From Flavobacterium sp. Leaf82 (lineage in GTDB: Bacteria; Bacteroidota; Bacteroidia; Flavobacteriales; Flavobacteriaceae), in NCBI RefSeq assembly GCF_001422725.1, contig NZ_LMMA01000033.1, positions 244,752 to 308,751 of the forward strand: a stretch of DNA of 64,000 nt. The letters are read 5' to 3'. Position numbers and translations under genes: made by a program. Positions within the stretch are counted from its first letter, which is position 1. Each line of letters begins with the position of its first letter. The notes beneath the pieces were generated by a model, which was given only the letters and a program-made list of their open reading frames with translations, did not search any database and was not told where the DNA came from. Of the stretch, positions 53,212 to 62,115 are shown piece by piece.

Positions 53212-54009
53212 ATGAATTACATAGATATCGGAATTAATTTAACCAACAAACAATTCCAAAACGACATAGACGATGTCGTACAAGACGCGATCGACGCCGA
53301 TGTATCGCAAATGATCCTAACGGGCACAAGCGTGCGAAACAGCGAAGCATCATTAGAAATCGCAAAACAATATCCGGGAGTATTATATGCTACAGCCGGA
53401 ATTCACCCGCATGATGCGAAGAGTTTTGATGCGCAGAGCATTATGAAACTGCGCAATTTATTAAAGCAGAAACAAGTCGTTTCGGTTGGTGAGTGCGGAC
53501 TCGATTTTGATCGTGATTTTTCGCCCAGAAATGTGCAGGAAACGTGTTACAAAGCGCAACTAGAACTGGCGATTGAAGTCAGGAAACCTTTGTTTTTGCA
53601 CGAAAGAGCTGCTTTTACAAGGTTTATGAGTATTACCAAAGATTATTTACCTCAATTGCCAAAAGCCGTTGTGCATTGTTTTACAGGAACTTTGCAGGAA
53701 GCCAAAACCTATCTCGATAACGGATTCTATCTTGGTTTTACCGGAGCAATATCCGACAGTAAACGGTTTGAACATTTAAAAGAAGTGATTCAGTACGTAC
53801 CGCTCGACCGAATGATGATCGAAACCGATGCGCCGTTTATGTTGCCGAAAAACGTACCGAATAGCCTTTTGAAGAAATACCACGAACGCCGTTGCGAACC
53901 TGCTTTTCTGCCTTTTGTTGCGGGAACTGTGGCGCAGTTTAAAGGGATTAATTTAGATAAAGTGGCGGAAGAAACTACTCGAAATTCTAAAAGCTTTTTT
54001 GGGATTTAG
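53212..54009 (+). CDS. tatD: TatD-family metal-dependent nuclease
   Basis: The 265-residue TIM-barrel hydrolase begins YIDIGINLTNKQFQNDIDDVV, matching TatD itself rather than YcfH/YjjV. Further ligands lie in TAGIHPHDAKS, VGECGLDFDRDFSPRNVQ, VVHCFTGTLQEA and MIETDAPFMLP. TatD enzymes are Mg2+-dependent 3'-5' exonucleases acting on DNA and, in E. coli, reported to act on RNA quality. It follows rtcB by 148 bp in the same direction. In this setting it could trim damaged ends before ligation, which is inference. Confidence 0.9.
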   Translation: MNYIDIGINLTNKQFQNDIDDVVQDAIDADVSQMILTGTSVRNSEASLEIAKQYPGVLYATAGIHPHDAKSFDAQSIMKLRNLLKQKQVVSVGECGLDFDRDFSPRNVQETCYKAQLELAIEVRKPLFLHERAAFTRFMSITKDYLPQLPKAVVHCFTGTLQEAKTYLDNGFYLGFTGAISDSKRFEHLKEVIQYVPLDRMMIETDAPFMLPKNVPNSLLKKYHERRCEPAFLPFVAGTVAQFKGINLDKVAEETTRNSKSFFGI

Positions 54010-54161
54010 AATTATAATTTAATTAGTTTTTACCACAAATTAGCAAATTTATTTTGTGAGTTTGTGGTTTTTTATTTGTTAATTTGAAATCTATTACAAC
54101 TAATATCCAAGCCAAAAAACAATTAATTTTAGCTATTTTAACCACCAAAACAGATTGATGA

Positions 54162-55313
54162 ATGACTTATAAATCAGTATACTTTCAAACTAATAAAATA
54201 ATTCTTCTCGCCTTTATTCTCTTAGCATTTTCATGCAAAAAAGAAGTAAAAACGGTACATAAAAAGACTAGTGAAGACACCGTTTCTACTGTAGAACCAG
54301 AAGAGGAAAAAATAATTCCTACAGAAATTGAAGGTAATTTTTTGAAAAGACTTTTAAACGAAGAAATTGGCGAACAAAAATATAAGGAAATGCAAATAAA
54401 CGAATCTCCTTATTACGTTTCGTTTGCAAATGATGGCGATCCTTATACGGTTTCTTTTTCGATTTATGAAAAAGCTGATTTTAATAATGACGGAATCATT
54501 GATTATGTAATTCTCAGATCATCTGAAGGAATGCTGGGTGGAAATGCAAACACCAACAATGACTTTATTTTTTACATCATGAAAGATGAAATTAAGGAAA
54601 AAGAATCTCATAGTATTCTGGGATACGCCCCTTTTTCATACAATATAATTGACGAAGCAAATTTTGTTGGTAATAAATTTAAAATTAAGGTTACACAAAA
54701 TTTCAGAACGTATTCAAGTTCGGTAGAAAATTTAAAATCGACATCATTATCGTTTATATACAAGAATGGAAATCTATACGAAGAATCATATTTGTCAAAA
54801 TGTAAATTGGCAAAATTGAAATCTAAAACTATTTTTAATGATATTCCTGGAGTAGAAAAACGTACCAGAAGTATCGAAATGCATAATTATACCGAAACGA
54901 TCGAAGAAATATATAAAAAGAATGATACTCTAATTAATGCAAGTGTAGGTGGCTGTGATAATTTAATATTAGAGTTTAATACGTTTTATAAAGTAGAACC
55001 GGAAAAAATAAATGATACTGAATTTAAAAAAGAAACTGCTTTACAATTATTAGAATTTTTAGCTAAGAATACTCAGTTTTCAAAAGAAATTAATGTTGCA
55101 ATAAGCTATTATCAGAACAATCCTTTAGACAACGAATATATCGAAAAGATAAAAGGATACGGATTTAGAGTTTTAATTGATAAAGATGACGACCGCAAAG
55201 GGCAATTGAGGTTTTTAGTTCAAATTGATAAAATAGATAATCCATATCAAAAAGAGAATTGGGAAATAACGACACGCAATAAAACTGCTCCGCCTGATAA
55301 TGAAGATTATTAA
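54162..55313 (+). CDS. Unrecognised lipoprotein
   Basis: The 383-residue protein has a lipobox AFSCKKEVKT (Cys26) after a hydrophobic segment. FNNDGIIDYVILRSSEG (about residues 107-123) resembles an EF-hand-like or integrin-type calcium loop, followed by a Ser-rich beta region. Residues about 270-345 include a helix pair ending in YIEKIKGYGFRVLIDKDDDRKGQLRF. I do not recognise the family. It separates the rtcB/tatD genes from the RlaP operon and may be unrelated to them. Confidence 0.75.
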   Translation: MTYKSVYFQTNKIILLAFILLAFSCKKEVKTVHKKTSEDTVSTVEPEEEKIIPTEIEGNFLKRLLNEEIGEQKYKEMQINESPYYVSFANDGDPYTVSFSIYEKADFNNDGIIDYVILRSSEGMLGGNANTNNDFIFYIMKDEIKEKESHSILGYAPFSYNIIDEANFVGNKFKIKVTQNFRTYSSSVENLKSTSLSFIYKNGNLYEESYLSKCKLAKLKSKTIFNDIPGVEKRTRSIEMHNYTETIEEIYKKNDTLINASVGGCDNLILEFNTFYKVEPEKINDTEFKKETALQLLEFLAKNTQFSKEINVAISYYQNNPLDNEYIEKIKGYGFRVLIDKDDDRKGQLRFLVQIDKIDNPYQKENWEITTRNKTAPPDNEDY

Positions 55314-55325
55314 ATAGCGATGTTT

Positions 55326-55352
55326 CCTAACAGGTTTTAGAAACCTGTTAGG
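55326..55352. repeat. Dispersed-type hairpin
   Basis: CCTAACAGGTTT-TAG-AAACCTGTTAGG; a sister of the element at about 47007-47039. It could end the lipoprotein transcript but lacks a T-tract. Confidence 0.8.
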
Positions 55353-55426
55353 TATTGTGTTAGAGATTTTATTTGTTGGCTTTTAAATCAGGTGTTTTTA
55401 CTGAGTTTAAAGGCTTTTTGTTTATA

Positions 55427-55434
55427 TATATTTG
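55427..55434 (+). promoter_or_regulatory. -7 promoter box before RlaP operon
   Basis: TATATTTG matches TAnnTTTG 10 bp before the ATG at 55444. It overlaps the in-frame TTG at 55432, which argues against that TTG being the start. Confidence 0.45.
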
Positions 55435-55443
55435 AAACCAATC

Positions 55444-56193
55444 ATGAAAGAAAAAATACTTAAAAAATTAAAAGAAATAGAAAAACAGAAAAATGTAGAA
55501 ATACTTTTTGCTGTAGAATCAGGAAGTCGCGCTTGGGGATTTGCTTCTCCGGACAGCGATTATGATATCCGTTTTATATACAAACACGAACCAGATTATT
55601 ATTTATCGCTTTGGGAAAAACCAGACGTAATCGAGTTCATGACCGAAGATGATCTTGATGGCTCCGGTTGGGATTTACGGAAAGCCGTAAAGTTATTAGC
55701 AAAATCTAACGCACCTTTGATCGAGTGGTTGTTTTCGCCTGTGGTGTATTATGCAAATGATGATTTTTTAAAACAAATGCGGGAGTTAGCTGTAGAATGT
55801 TTTTCGCCAATAGCGGTTTTACATCACTATTTAGGAACGACAAAGAATTTCATGGAAGTTTGCGAAATGGAAGAAGTAAAACTAAAAAGTTATTTCTATG
55901 CTTTAAGAACCGCTTTAGCCGGAAAATGGATTATAGAAAATAATACTTTTCCGCCTGTTGCTTTTGCTGATTTATTGCCAATTGCACCACAAAACATACA
56001 AGAAAAAATAATAGAATTACAAGAAATAAAAGCCAAACAAAACGAAAAGTATTTGCATCCAAAAGAAGTTTTAATAACTGATTTTTTATTAGAAACGGTA
56101 AAGTTTAATCAGGAAAATGCGAGTAAGTTGGGAAGTGGAAAGAAATTGAGTGAGGAGTTGGATTTGTTTTTTAGGGAGAAAATTAAAAAATAA
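55444..56193 (+). CDS. rlaP: RlaP-type nucleotidyltransferase (RNA-repair pol-beta family), first copy
   Basis: The ATG at 55444 (MKEKILKKLKEIEKQ) gives 249 residues. The pol-beta nucleotidyltransferase core is FAVESGSRAWGFASPDSDYDIRFIY: a GSR helix turn followed by DxD-type Asp residues that bind metal. FFREKIKK forms the end. This is the YcgL/RlaP family, which comparative genomics links to RNA ligase operons and predicts to add nucleotides to RNA ends. It is the first gene of a tight operon (10-bp gap to the ATPase gene), 2.4 kb downstream of rtcB. The actual substrate is untested. Confidence 0.85.
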   Translation: MKEKILKKLKEIEKQKNVEILFAVESGSRAWGFASPDSDYDIRFIYKHEPDYYLSLWEKPDVIEFMTEDDLDGSGWDLRKAVKLLAKSNAPLIEWLFSPVVYYANDDFLKQMRELAVECFSPIAVLHHYLGTTKNFMEVCEMEEVKLKSYFYALRTALAGKWIIENNTFPPVAFADLLPIAPQNIQEKIIELQEIKAKQNEKYLHPKEVLITDFLLETVKFNQENASKLGSGKKLSEELDLFFREKIKK

Positions 56194-56203
56194 AGCAATA
56201 ATT

Positions 56204-58468
56204 ATGATTACTAATATTAAACTTAAAGGAATATCAAGTTATAAAAATGAAGTCTTAATTGATAATTTAAAAAAGGTTAATTTCTTTTTTGGAAATAATG
56301 GTTCTGGAAAATCAACGATAGCTAAGTTTTTATACAACTTATCTTTAGAAGAAGGAATTAAATCTTCCGACTTTAATAATTGTAGTCAAATAGGATATTT
56401 GGAAGATAATTTCGAGATACTAGTTTTCGATGAAAAATTTATTGATAAAAATTTTATTAAGAAAGATGTTCAAGACGGAATTTTTTCCCTTAATCAAGGT
56501 AATGATACAATTGATAAATTAATAGAAGATGAAAATATCTTGTTAAAGCAAAATATTGATTATCTTAAAGATATATTAGCACCGAAAAAAGAGAAGATTA
56601 TTCAAAATGATAAAAATAGTTTTGAAAAATTAAAAAAAGAATGCTTTGACGAAAGAAAAAAGGCATTGCAATTTTTTTTAAAAATAAGAGATTCATTTCC
56701 TTATAAGCAAAATCAAAATAATTTTGATAAAATTCAAGATGTGTTATCTAAAACATTAAATAATGATAGTATTGTTTTTGAAGATTTAGTAAGTGCTTAT
56801 AAAAGATATTTTGATGATGAAATAATTAAGATTAATTCAAATATCTCTCCAAAATTATATTCGAAGATTCGAAGACAGGAAATCAAGTTAAATAAACTTC
56901 TGCAAGAAGTAATTATAGGTAATAATGATGTAGATATCGCTCAAATAATTAATGATTTAGGAATTAGAAATTGGGTTTCTACAGGAATATCATTTTTAAA
57001 ACAGGACGTAGATTTACAAACTTGTCCTTTTTGTCAGAAGGAAACTATTGATGTTGATTTGATTAGAAAGTTCGAAAATTATTTTGATGAAAATTACAAA
57101 AATAAAATATTAGAGTTAGAGACATTAAAAACAGATTATGTAACAACTGTTTCACTTTTTTTGCAAGAAATTAAAAATGTTCTTGATGAATACAATGAGA
57201 AGAATATTGTATCTAATTTGTACGATACAATTAGAATTTTTTTAGAACTCAATATTGAACAAATAGATCAAAAGATAAAAGAATCAAATATCAGAAAGGA
57301 AATACAATCTCTATTTACTTTTAAAGATAATATTTCTGAAATTAATAAATCAATAAATAAACATAATAAGGATTTTGATAATTTAGATTCGAATAAAAAA
57401 CAATTTGAAGTAGATTTATGGGAATATTTTGCGATAGAAAACAAGCAGAAAATAGAAGAATATTATATTGAAAAATATAATTATTCAACTGATTATTTTT
57501 TTGAAATACAAATTGAAGATTATATTAAGTCTTTAATTTTAGAGTCAAAAAATAAAATAGAAGAATGGAAAACAGAAACTATAACCACTCAAGAAGCAGT
57601 ATCAAATATTAATAAAATTTTAAATAATAGCGGTTTTGATGGTTTTTTAATTGATGAAAAAGAAAAGATTAATAACATTTCACAGTATTATCTAAAAAGA
57701 ATTGATGAACAGACATCAGAGAATGTATTTAAAACATTGAGTGAAGGAGAGAAAAATTTCATTTCCTTTTTATATTTTTATCAACTTTGTTTAGGAACTG
57801 ATAATGTTGATAGAAGTTCAAAAAAGAAAATTATTGTAATAGATGATCCTGTATCAAGTTTAGATAGTCAAGTTTTATTTATTGTTACAACTTTAGTGCA
57901 TCAACTAATTGCAAAAAAAGGTAATAGTCCAGAGCACATGTTATTAAAAAATTCTAATATTCAACAAGTTTTTATAATGTCGCATAATATCTATTTTTTT
58001 AAAGAAGTATCCCTCTATTATAGACCTATTTGTCATGATAGAACATTTTTTCATATAAAAAAATCAAAAAATATAACTGATGTAATTTGTACAGGAAATA
58101 AGAATGAAATTTTGAATGATTACACACTGCTTTGGGATTCATTAAAAAACTTTAAAGAAAAAAATGATAGTGAATTAAATATTTCGCTTTGTAATACAAT
58201 GAGAAGAATCTTGGAGAGTTATGTTAATTTTACAAAATTAGGAAAGGATACTTGGGATTCCCTATCTACTATTCCAATCACAGACTCAAGGTATTATATT
58301 TGTAGTGCATTAATGTCCGAAATAAATGATGGAAGCCATAAGATTTCTCCTTTAGACGAAATGTTTTATCAAAGAGTGGTGAATGAAGTGCCACAGAATT
58401 TATTTAATGCATTTGAAATGATTTTCCGAGAAATAGCAGAACCTCATTATGAGGCTATGATGAATTAA
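56204..58468 (+). CDS. AAA_13-type (PrrC/RloC-like) ATPase, candidate anticodon nuclease
   Basis: I chose the ATG at 56204 (MITNIKLKGISSYKNEVL), giving 754 residues. ABC/SMC-like motifs are Walker A GNNGSGKST (about 30-38), signature TLSEGEKNFIS (about 511), Walker B IIVIDDPVSSLDS (about 543) and switch His MSHNIYFF. The middle is coiled-coil with CPFC (about 274-277), like a zinc hook. The C-terminal region has MRRILES (R667, E671) and NDGSH (H712). That Arg-x3-Glu ... His arrangement recalls the catalytic triad of the tRNA anticodon nucleases PrrC and RloC; the Glu-His distance of 41 differs from PrrC. The gene lies between two RlaP genes, 10 and 6 bp away, so one functional unit is likely. 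A DNA- or other RNA-targeting defence ATPase is the alternative. Confidence 0.8.
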   Translation: MITNIKLKGISSYKNEVLIDNLKKVNFFFGNNGSGKSTIAKFLYNLSLEEGIKSSDFNNCSQIGYLEDNFEILVFDEKFIDKNFIKKDVQDGIFSLNQGNDTIDKLIEDENILLKQNIDYLKDILAPKKEKIIQNDKNSFEKLKKECFDERKKALQFFLKIRDSFPYKQNQNNFDKIQDVLSKTLNNDSIVFEDLVSAYKRYFDDEIIKINSNISPKLYSKIRRQEIKLNKLLQEVIIGNNDVDIAQIINDLGIRNWVSTGISFLKQDVDLQTCPFCQKETIDVDLIRKFENYFDENYKNKILELETLKTDYVTTVSLFLQEIKNVLDEYNEKNIVSNLYDTIRIFLELNIEQIDQKIKESNIRKEIQSLFTFKDNISEINKSINKHNKDFDNLDSNKKQFEVDLWEYFAIENKQKIEEYYIEKYNYSTDYFFEIQIEDYIKSLILESKNKIEEWKTETITTQEAVSNINKILNNSGFDGFLIDEKEKINNISQYYLKRIDEQTSENVFKTLSEGEKNFISFLYFYQLCLGTDNVDRSSKKKIIVIDDPVSSLDSQVLFIVTTLVHQLIAKKGNSPEHMLLKNSNIQQVFIMSHNIYFFKEVSLYYRPICHDRTFFHIKKSKNITDVICTGNKNEILNDYTLLWDSLKNFKEKNDSELNISLCNTMRRILESYVNFTKLGKDTWDSLSTIPITDSRYYICSALMSEINDGSHKISPLDEMFYQRVVNEVPQNLFNAFEMIFREIAEPHYEAMMN

Positions 58469-58474
58469 ATTAAA

Positions 58475-59533
58475 ATGACCATCCAAACCCTAAAATCCCA
58501 AAACCTAATCCTATTCGAAGTAATATCAGGAAGTAAATCTTTTGGGTTAAATACACCAGTATCTGATACAGATATAAAAGGCGTTTATTATCTGCCAAAA
58601 GAAAAATTCTTTGGGTTAGATTATATTCCGCAGATAAGTAATGAAACTAATGATGAGGTTTATTATGAAATTGGTCGTTTTGTAGAATTGTTGCTTAAGA
58701 ACAATCCAAATATTCTGGAGATTTTAGCTTCGCCGGAAGATTGTATTTTGTACAAACATCCGTTAATGGAGCATTTGCAACTAGAAGATTTCCTATCAAA
58801 ACTTTGCAAAGATTCTTTTGCAGGTTATGCCGTAACGCAAATTAAAAAGGCGAGAGGTTTAAACAAGAAAATTGTAAACCCAATGTCAAAAGAAAAGAAA
58901 AGTCTTTTGGATTTTTGTTATGTTTTAAAAGGCTATGAAACGGTTGCTTTGAATACTTTTTTAGAAGAAAATGATCTAAAACAAGAACAATGTGGCTTAG
59001 TGAATCTACCTAATTCGAGAGGAATGTTTGCTTTGTTTTATGACGATAATAATAGTTTAGGTTATAAAGGGATTATTCAAAAAGAAAACTCTAATGAAGT
59101 TTCGCTTTCATCAATTCCTAAAAACGAAAAGCTAATTGGTTATTTATCCTGCAATCAAGATGGATATTCTAAATATTGCAAAGAATATACGGAATATTGG
59201 AGCTGGATTGAGAAACGAAACGAAGATCGGTACAACACGAATCAACAACACGGGAAAAATTATGATAGCAAAAACATGATGCACACAATCAGACTTTTGC
59301 AAACTGCAGAACAAATTCTATCAACTGGAAAATTAAATATACAAGTTTCAAATAGAGAGGAATTATTGGATATAAAAGCCGGAAATAAAGAGTATGACGA
59401 TTTACTCGAAATGGCGGATAATTTAATCGTTTCAATCGAAAATCATTATCTAACATCAAATCTTCAGGAAAAACCAGATGAAGAAAAAGTAATTCAAACT
59501 TTAATTAAAATTCGAGAAGAATTATACCAATAA
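58475..59533 (+). CDS. RlaP-type nucleotidyltransferase, second copy
   Basis: The 352-residue protein has the pol-beta core LFEVISGSKSFGLNTPVSDTDIKGVYYLPKEKFFGL. It has GSK-S and two Asp residues as in the first copy, though the two proteins are otherwise divergent. A helical C-terminal region follows (MMHTIRLLQTAEQILSTGKLNIQ, about residues 270-292), typical of the longer RlaP/YcgL branch. It begins 6 bp after the ATPase stop, so it is co-translated with it. It may repair ends made by the ATPase-nuclease or modify (nucleotidylate) a target; both are inferences. Confidence 0.85.
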   Translation: MTIQTLKSQNLILFEVISGSKSFGLNTPVSDTDIKGVYYLPKEKFFGLDYIPQISNETNDEVYYEIGRFVELLLKNNPNILEILASPEDCILYKHPLMEHLQLEDFLSKLCKDSFAGYAVTQIKKARGLNKKIVNPMSKEKKSLLDFCYVLKGYETVALNTFLEENDLKQEQCGLVNLPNSRGMFALFYDDNNSLGYKGIIQKENSNEVSLSSIPKNEKLIGYLSCNQDGYSKYCKEYTEYWSWIEKRNEDRYNTNQQHGKNYDSKNMMHTIRLLQTAEQILSTGKLNIQVSNREELLDIKAGNKEYDDLLEMADNLIVSIENHYLTSNLQEKPDEEKVIQTLIKIREELYQ

Positions 59534-59534
59534 A

Positions 59535-59562
59535 AAAATGCGCAATTCTCATTGCGCATTTT
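59535..59562. terminator. Terminator ending the RlaP operon
   Basis: AAAATGCGCAAT pairs with ATTGCGCATTTT around TCTC, between convergent genes. Confidence 0.88.
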
Positions 59563-59591
59563 ATATATATAAAATTCTCTTATCAAGAATA

Positions 59592-59993
59592 TTATTTCCC
59601 TTTTATAATATTTTCTAAATACTCAACCTTTTCTTTTTCAGACTGAACCAAACGTTCGTAAAGCTCAACAACTTTATCAAGAGGATTAAAAGCGCAATGA
59701 TTATTAGTTGTATTTCCCTGAGCGCCATTATTAGCACTATTATCATAAAAGTTATTAAAGAAATTAAAAACAGATTCTTCGGTAAAATTTTCAATAGCTT
59801 CTACAGTTACGCCAAGCGCTTTTGCAATTTGCACTAATTTATCAAAATCGACAGTTTCGCTGGTTTCAATGCTGGAAATAGTCTGCTGGCTTGTGCCAAT
59901 AGCATCGGCAAGCGCTCCTTGTTTCATGCCGCGAAGTTCTCTTATTCGGCTGATATTTCGGCCAATATTTCTGGGTCTGGTTTCTGTGCTCAT
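59592..59993 (-). CDS. XRE-family DNA-binding protein
   Basis: The 133-residue protein has a helix-turn-helix (RNISRIRELRGMKQGALADAIGTSQQTISSIETSETVDFDKLVQIAKALGVTVEAIENF, about residues 11-68) of the Cro/C1 type. An Asn-rich linker and a short coiled-coil C-terminus (VVELYERLVQSEKEKVEYLENIIKG) that could dimerise follow. It converges with the RlaP operon across a terminator. It could regulate the operon or be a free regulator; no operator is evident. Confidence 0.88.
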   Translation of the reverse strand: MSTETRPRNIGRNISRIRELRGMKQGALADAIGTSQQTISSIETSETVDFDKLVQIAKALGVTVEAIENFTEESVFNFFNNFYDNSANNGAQGNTTNNHCAFNPLDKVVELYERLVQSEKEKVEYLENIIKGK

Positions 59994-60082
59994 AATTCAA
60001 AGGTATTTAAAATTCTTTAAAAAAATACGGATCGGTAAAAAACAAGATCGAATTGATAAAATACAATTTTAGTTGTTTTAGG

Positions 60083-60961
60083 CTAAGTTCCTAGTGGTAC
60101 TTTTTCTACTTGTTTTCCGTTTTTGTCCCATTCTGTATACGTGTTTTTTGTTCTGTCCCTAATATAATGAACTTTTGCATTTTCATAATAAGACTTGTAA
60201 TAAATCTCTTCTCCATTTTTTATTGCACTTTGATATTTTAGATTTCCGTTACCAAAACAAGCATAAAATTCCCCTTCAGGAATTCCATTTACAACATTTT
60301 GGAATAGTGAAATTTTTCCATTTTTGAAATAACAAATAATTTTTCCATTATATCTTAAATTGTCTTTAAAGAGAATGTTTTTTTTATAAAGTCCTGAAAA
60401 AATCAAATCTTTATTTTCGCTAAAATATTCTACATAATATTCTCCTTTTATTCTTTGTGTATATTTTTCCATAAAGTTGCCATTAAAGTAATGATAACTT
60501 TGCGATACGTTTATTATATATTTTAATTTTGGTTCTCCATTTTCCCAATAATCAGTAGATTCATTTGTGTCATTATCATAATTATGTTCGATCTTTCCAT
60601 TTTCTCTAAAACTTGTGTTTTCTCCAATTTGATTTCCATTACTATCATATTCACTAACATTTTTTAGGTTTCCGTTTTCGTACCAATCAACCATTTTGTC
60701 ATAAATAATATTCTTATTTTTAATATTGACAATTGATTTCTTTTTTCCTGATTCGTAAAAATCAACCTTAATATAACCAGATTTTCCTCTGTAAAACCGT
60801 ATAGTTTTTATTTTTTTATTTTCATAATAAAATGTGTCACTTACCTTATAATTTTCTTTGGTAATTCCTATTCTGCTTAATTCATTTTCAATTACTGTTT
60901 TTTTCTCACAGCAAGAAAATAGCAAGCAAATTAATACTGGTAATAAAATATTTTTTTTCAA
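60083..60961 (-). CDS. MORN/YwqK-like repeat lipoprotein
   Basis: The 292-residue lipoprotein (lipobox LLFSCCEKK, Cys16 or 17) is built of beta-hairpin repeats of the form YENGKIK, FYESGKKKSIV, WYENGNLKNVSEYDSNGNQIGE, FRENGKIEHNY, YWENGEPKLKY, YFKNGKISLFQNV and YENAKVHYIRD. This is the MORN-like toxin-antitoxin/YwqK style. Such proteins are often annotated as antitoxin or immunity proteins of the YwqK family. It stands downstream of four paralogous lipoproteins in the same direction. Confidence 0.85.
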   Translation of the reverse strand: MKKNILLPVLICLLFSCCEKKTVIENELSRIGITKENYKVSDTFYYENKKIKTIRFYRGKSGYIKVDFYESGKKKSIVNIKNKNIIYDKMVDWYENGNLKNVSEYDSNGNQIGENTSFRENGKIEHNYDNDTNESTDYWENGEPKLKYIINVSQSYHYFNGNFMEKYTQRIKGEYYVEYFSENKDLIFSGLYKKNILFKDNLRYNGKIICYFKNGKISLFQNVVNGIPEGEFYACFGNGNLKYQSAIKNGEEIYYKSYYENAKVHYIRDRTKNTYTEWDKNGKQVEKVPLGT

Positions 60962-61040
60962 TTTTCTCTTTATTTAATTGGTTTCTGGTATAAACTAAAG
61001 TTTCTTTAGTAACGACGTATCTTAAACAACCTTAAAAAAC

Positions 61041-61556
61041 TTATTTCTGAGTACGATTCTTAATAACGAACACTTTTTTTGTAACCCTAAATTCGTTGGT
61101 AATTATTCGTGTCAGTATATCGCCTTTTTCGTCTTTTTCTCCAATTTGAATCATGACTTTATCTGTTATTAAACCATCAATATAATTAACACCCAACCTG
61201 TCAAATCTAATAGCATATAAAGGAATACTTCTGTAATGTTCGGCTGTAAATGTATCACTAGTTATTTTTTTTAGATATTCATCAGTATAATTTACATTTT
61301 TTGTTTTTACAAAATAGTAATCAATATATCTATATTTTTTGGGGTTATTTAAAGTAGTATCAATTGTATCTAAATCATTTTCGTAATTTATTTTTCCATC
61401 ATATAATTCATTTACAAATACAGTGTCAGGAAAAACAAAACTTATTTTATAATTATCACTTCTTTCCACTATCTTTTTCTCTTTTTTACAAGAAAATAGA
61501 AATACGAATATAGTTGTCAAGAAACAGGTTAGATTTTTTATTCTTTTTGTGTTCAT
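61041..61556 (-). CDS. Tandem lipoprotein paralogue 1
   Basis: This 171-residue lipoprotein (FLFSCKKEKKIVE, Cys23) shares with the next three genes the core FPDTVFVNELYDGKINYENDLDT, the segment IPLYAIRFDRLGVNYIDGLITDKV and the terminal RIITNEFRVTKKVFVIKNR. No known domain is recognised. It is probably anchored to the inner leaflet of the outer membrane or to the inner membrane. It lies 18 bp after the next paralogue; the row of close copies indicates recent tandem duplication. Confidence 0.82.
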   Translation of the reverse strand: MNTKRIKNLTCFLTTIFVFLFSCKKEKKIVERSDNYKISFVFPDTVFVNELYDGKINYENDLDTIDTTLNNPKKYRYIDYYFVKTKNVNYTDEYLKKITSDTFTAEHYRSIPLYAIRFDRLGVNYIDGLITDKVMIQIGEKDEKGDILTRIITNEFRVTKKVFVIKNRTQK

Positions 61557-61574
61557 CCTTACAAAGTCAAAAAA

Positions 61575-62099
61575 TTATTTTTTTGTACGATCCTTAATCA
61601 CGAATACTTTTTTTGTAACCCTAAATTCATTGGTTATAATTCTTGTACGTGGTTGCATTGTACCATCGTGGAGCATAATAGTATCAATTCTAACCTGGTC
61701 AGTAATTATTCCGTCAATAAAATTTACTCCTAATTTGTCAAAGTAAATATTGTATAAAGGGATAGTTCTATTAGTTTCTGAGTAAAAAGTATCTATCATA
61801 TTTTTTTTTAAATATTTATCATCGTAGTTTAGTGTAGTAGTTTTTAAAAACCCATATTCAATAAATCTTAATCTTTTAATGTCTAGTAATTTGGTTGTTA
61901 CTGTATCTAAAACATTTTTATAATTTATTTTACCATCATATCCTTTACCAAGAAAAACTGTATCTGGAAAATCCATAGTTATTTCATAATTGTTCTTTGC
62001 GGTTCTGTCTGCTATCTTTTTCTCTTGCTTACAAGAAACTAGAATTAAGAATATAATTGTCGATAAACAGGTTAGATTTTGTATTCTTTTATTGTTCAT
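61575..62099 (-). CDS. Tandem lipoprotein paralogue 2
   Basis: The 174-residue paralogue has lipobox LVSCKQEKKIAD, core FPDTVFLGKGYDGKINYKNVLDT and end RIITNEFRVTKKVFVIKDRTKK. It differs from copy 1 chiefly in the 60-110 region and in the insert VRIDTIMLHDGTMQPRTR, which it shares with copy 4. It lies 16 bp after copy 3. The pattern of a conserved frame with a variable middle is typical of diversifying immunity or surface families. Confidence 0.82.
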   Translation of the reverse strand: MNNKRIQNLTCLSTIIFLILVSCKQEKKIADRTAKNNYEITMDFPDTVFLGKGYDGKINYKNVLDTVTTKLLDIKRLRFIEYGFLKTTTLNYDDKYLKKNMIDTFYSETNRTIPLYNIYFDKLGVNFIDGIITDQVRIDTIMLHDGTMQPRTRIITNEFRVTKKVFVIKDRTKK

Positions 62100-62115
62100 T
62101 TCTTGAAAGTCAAAA

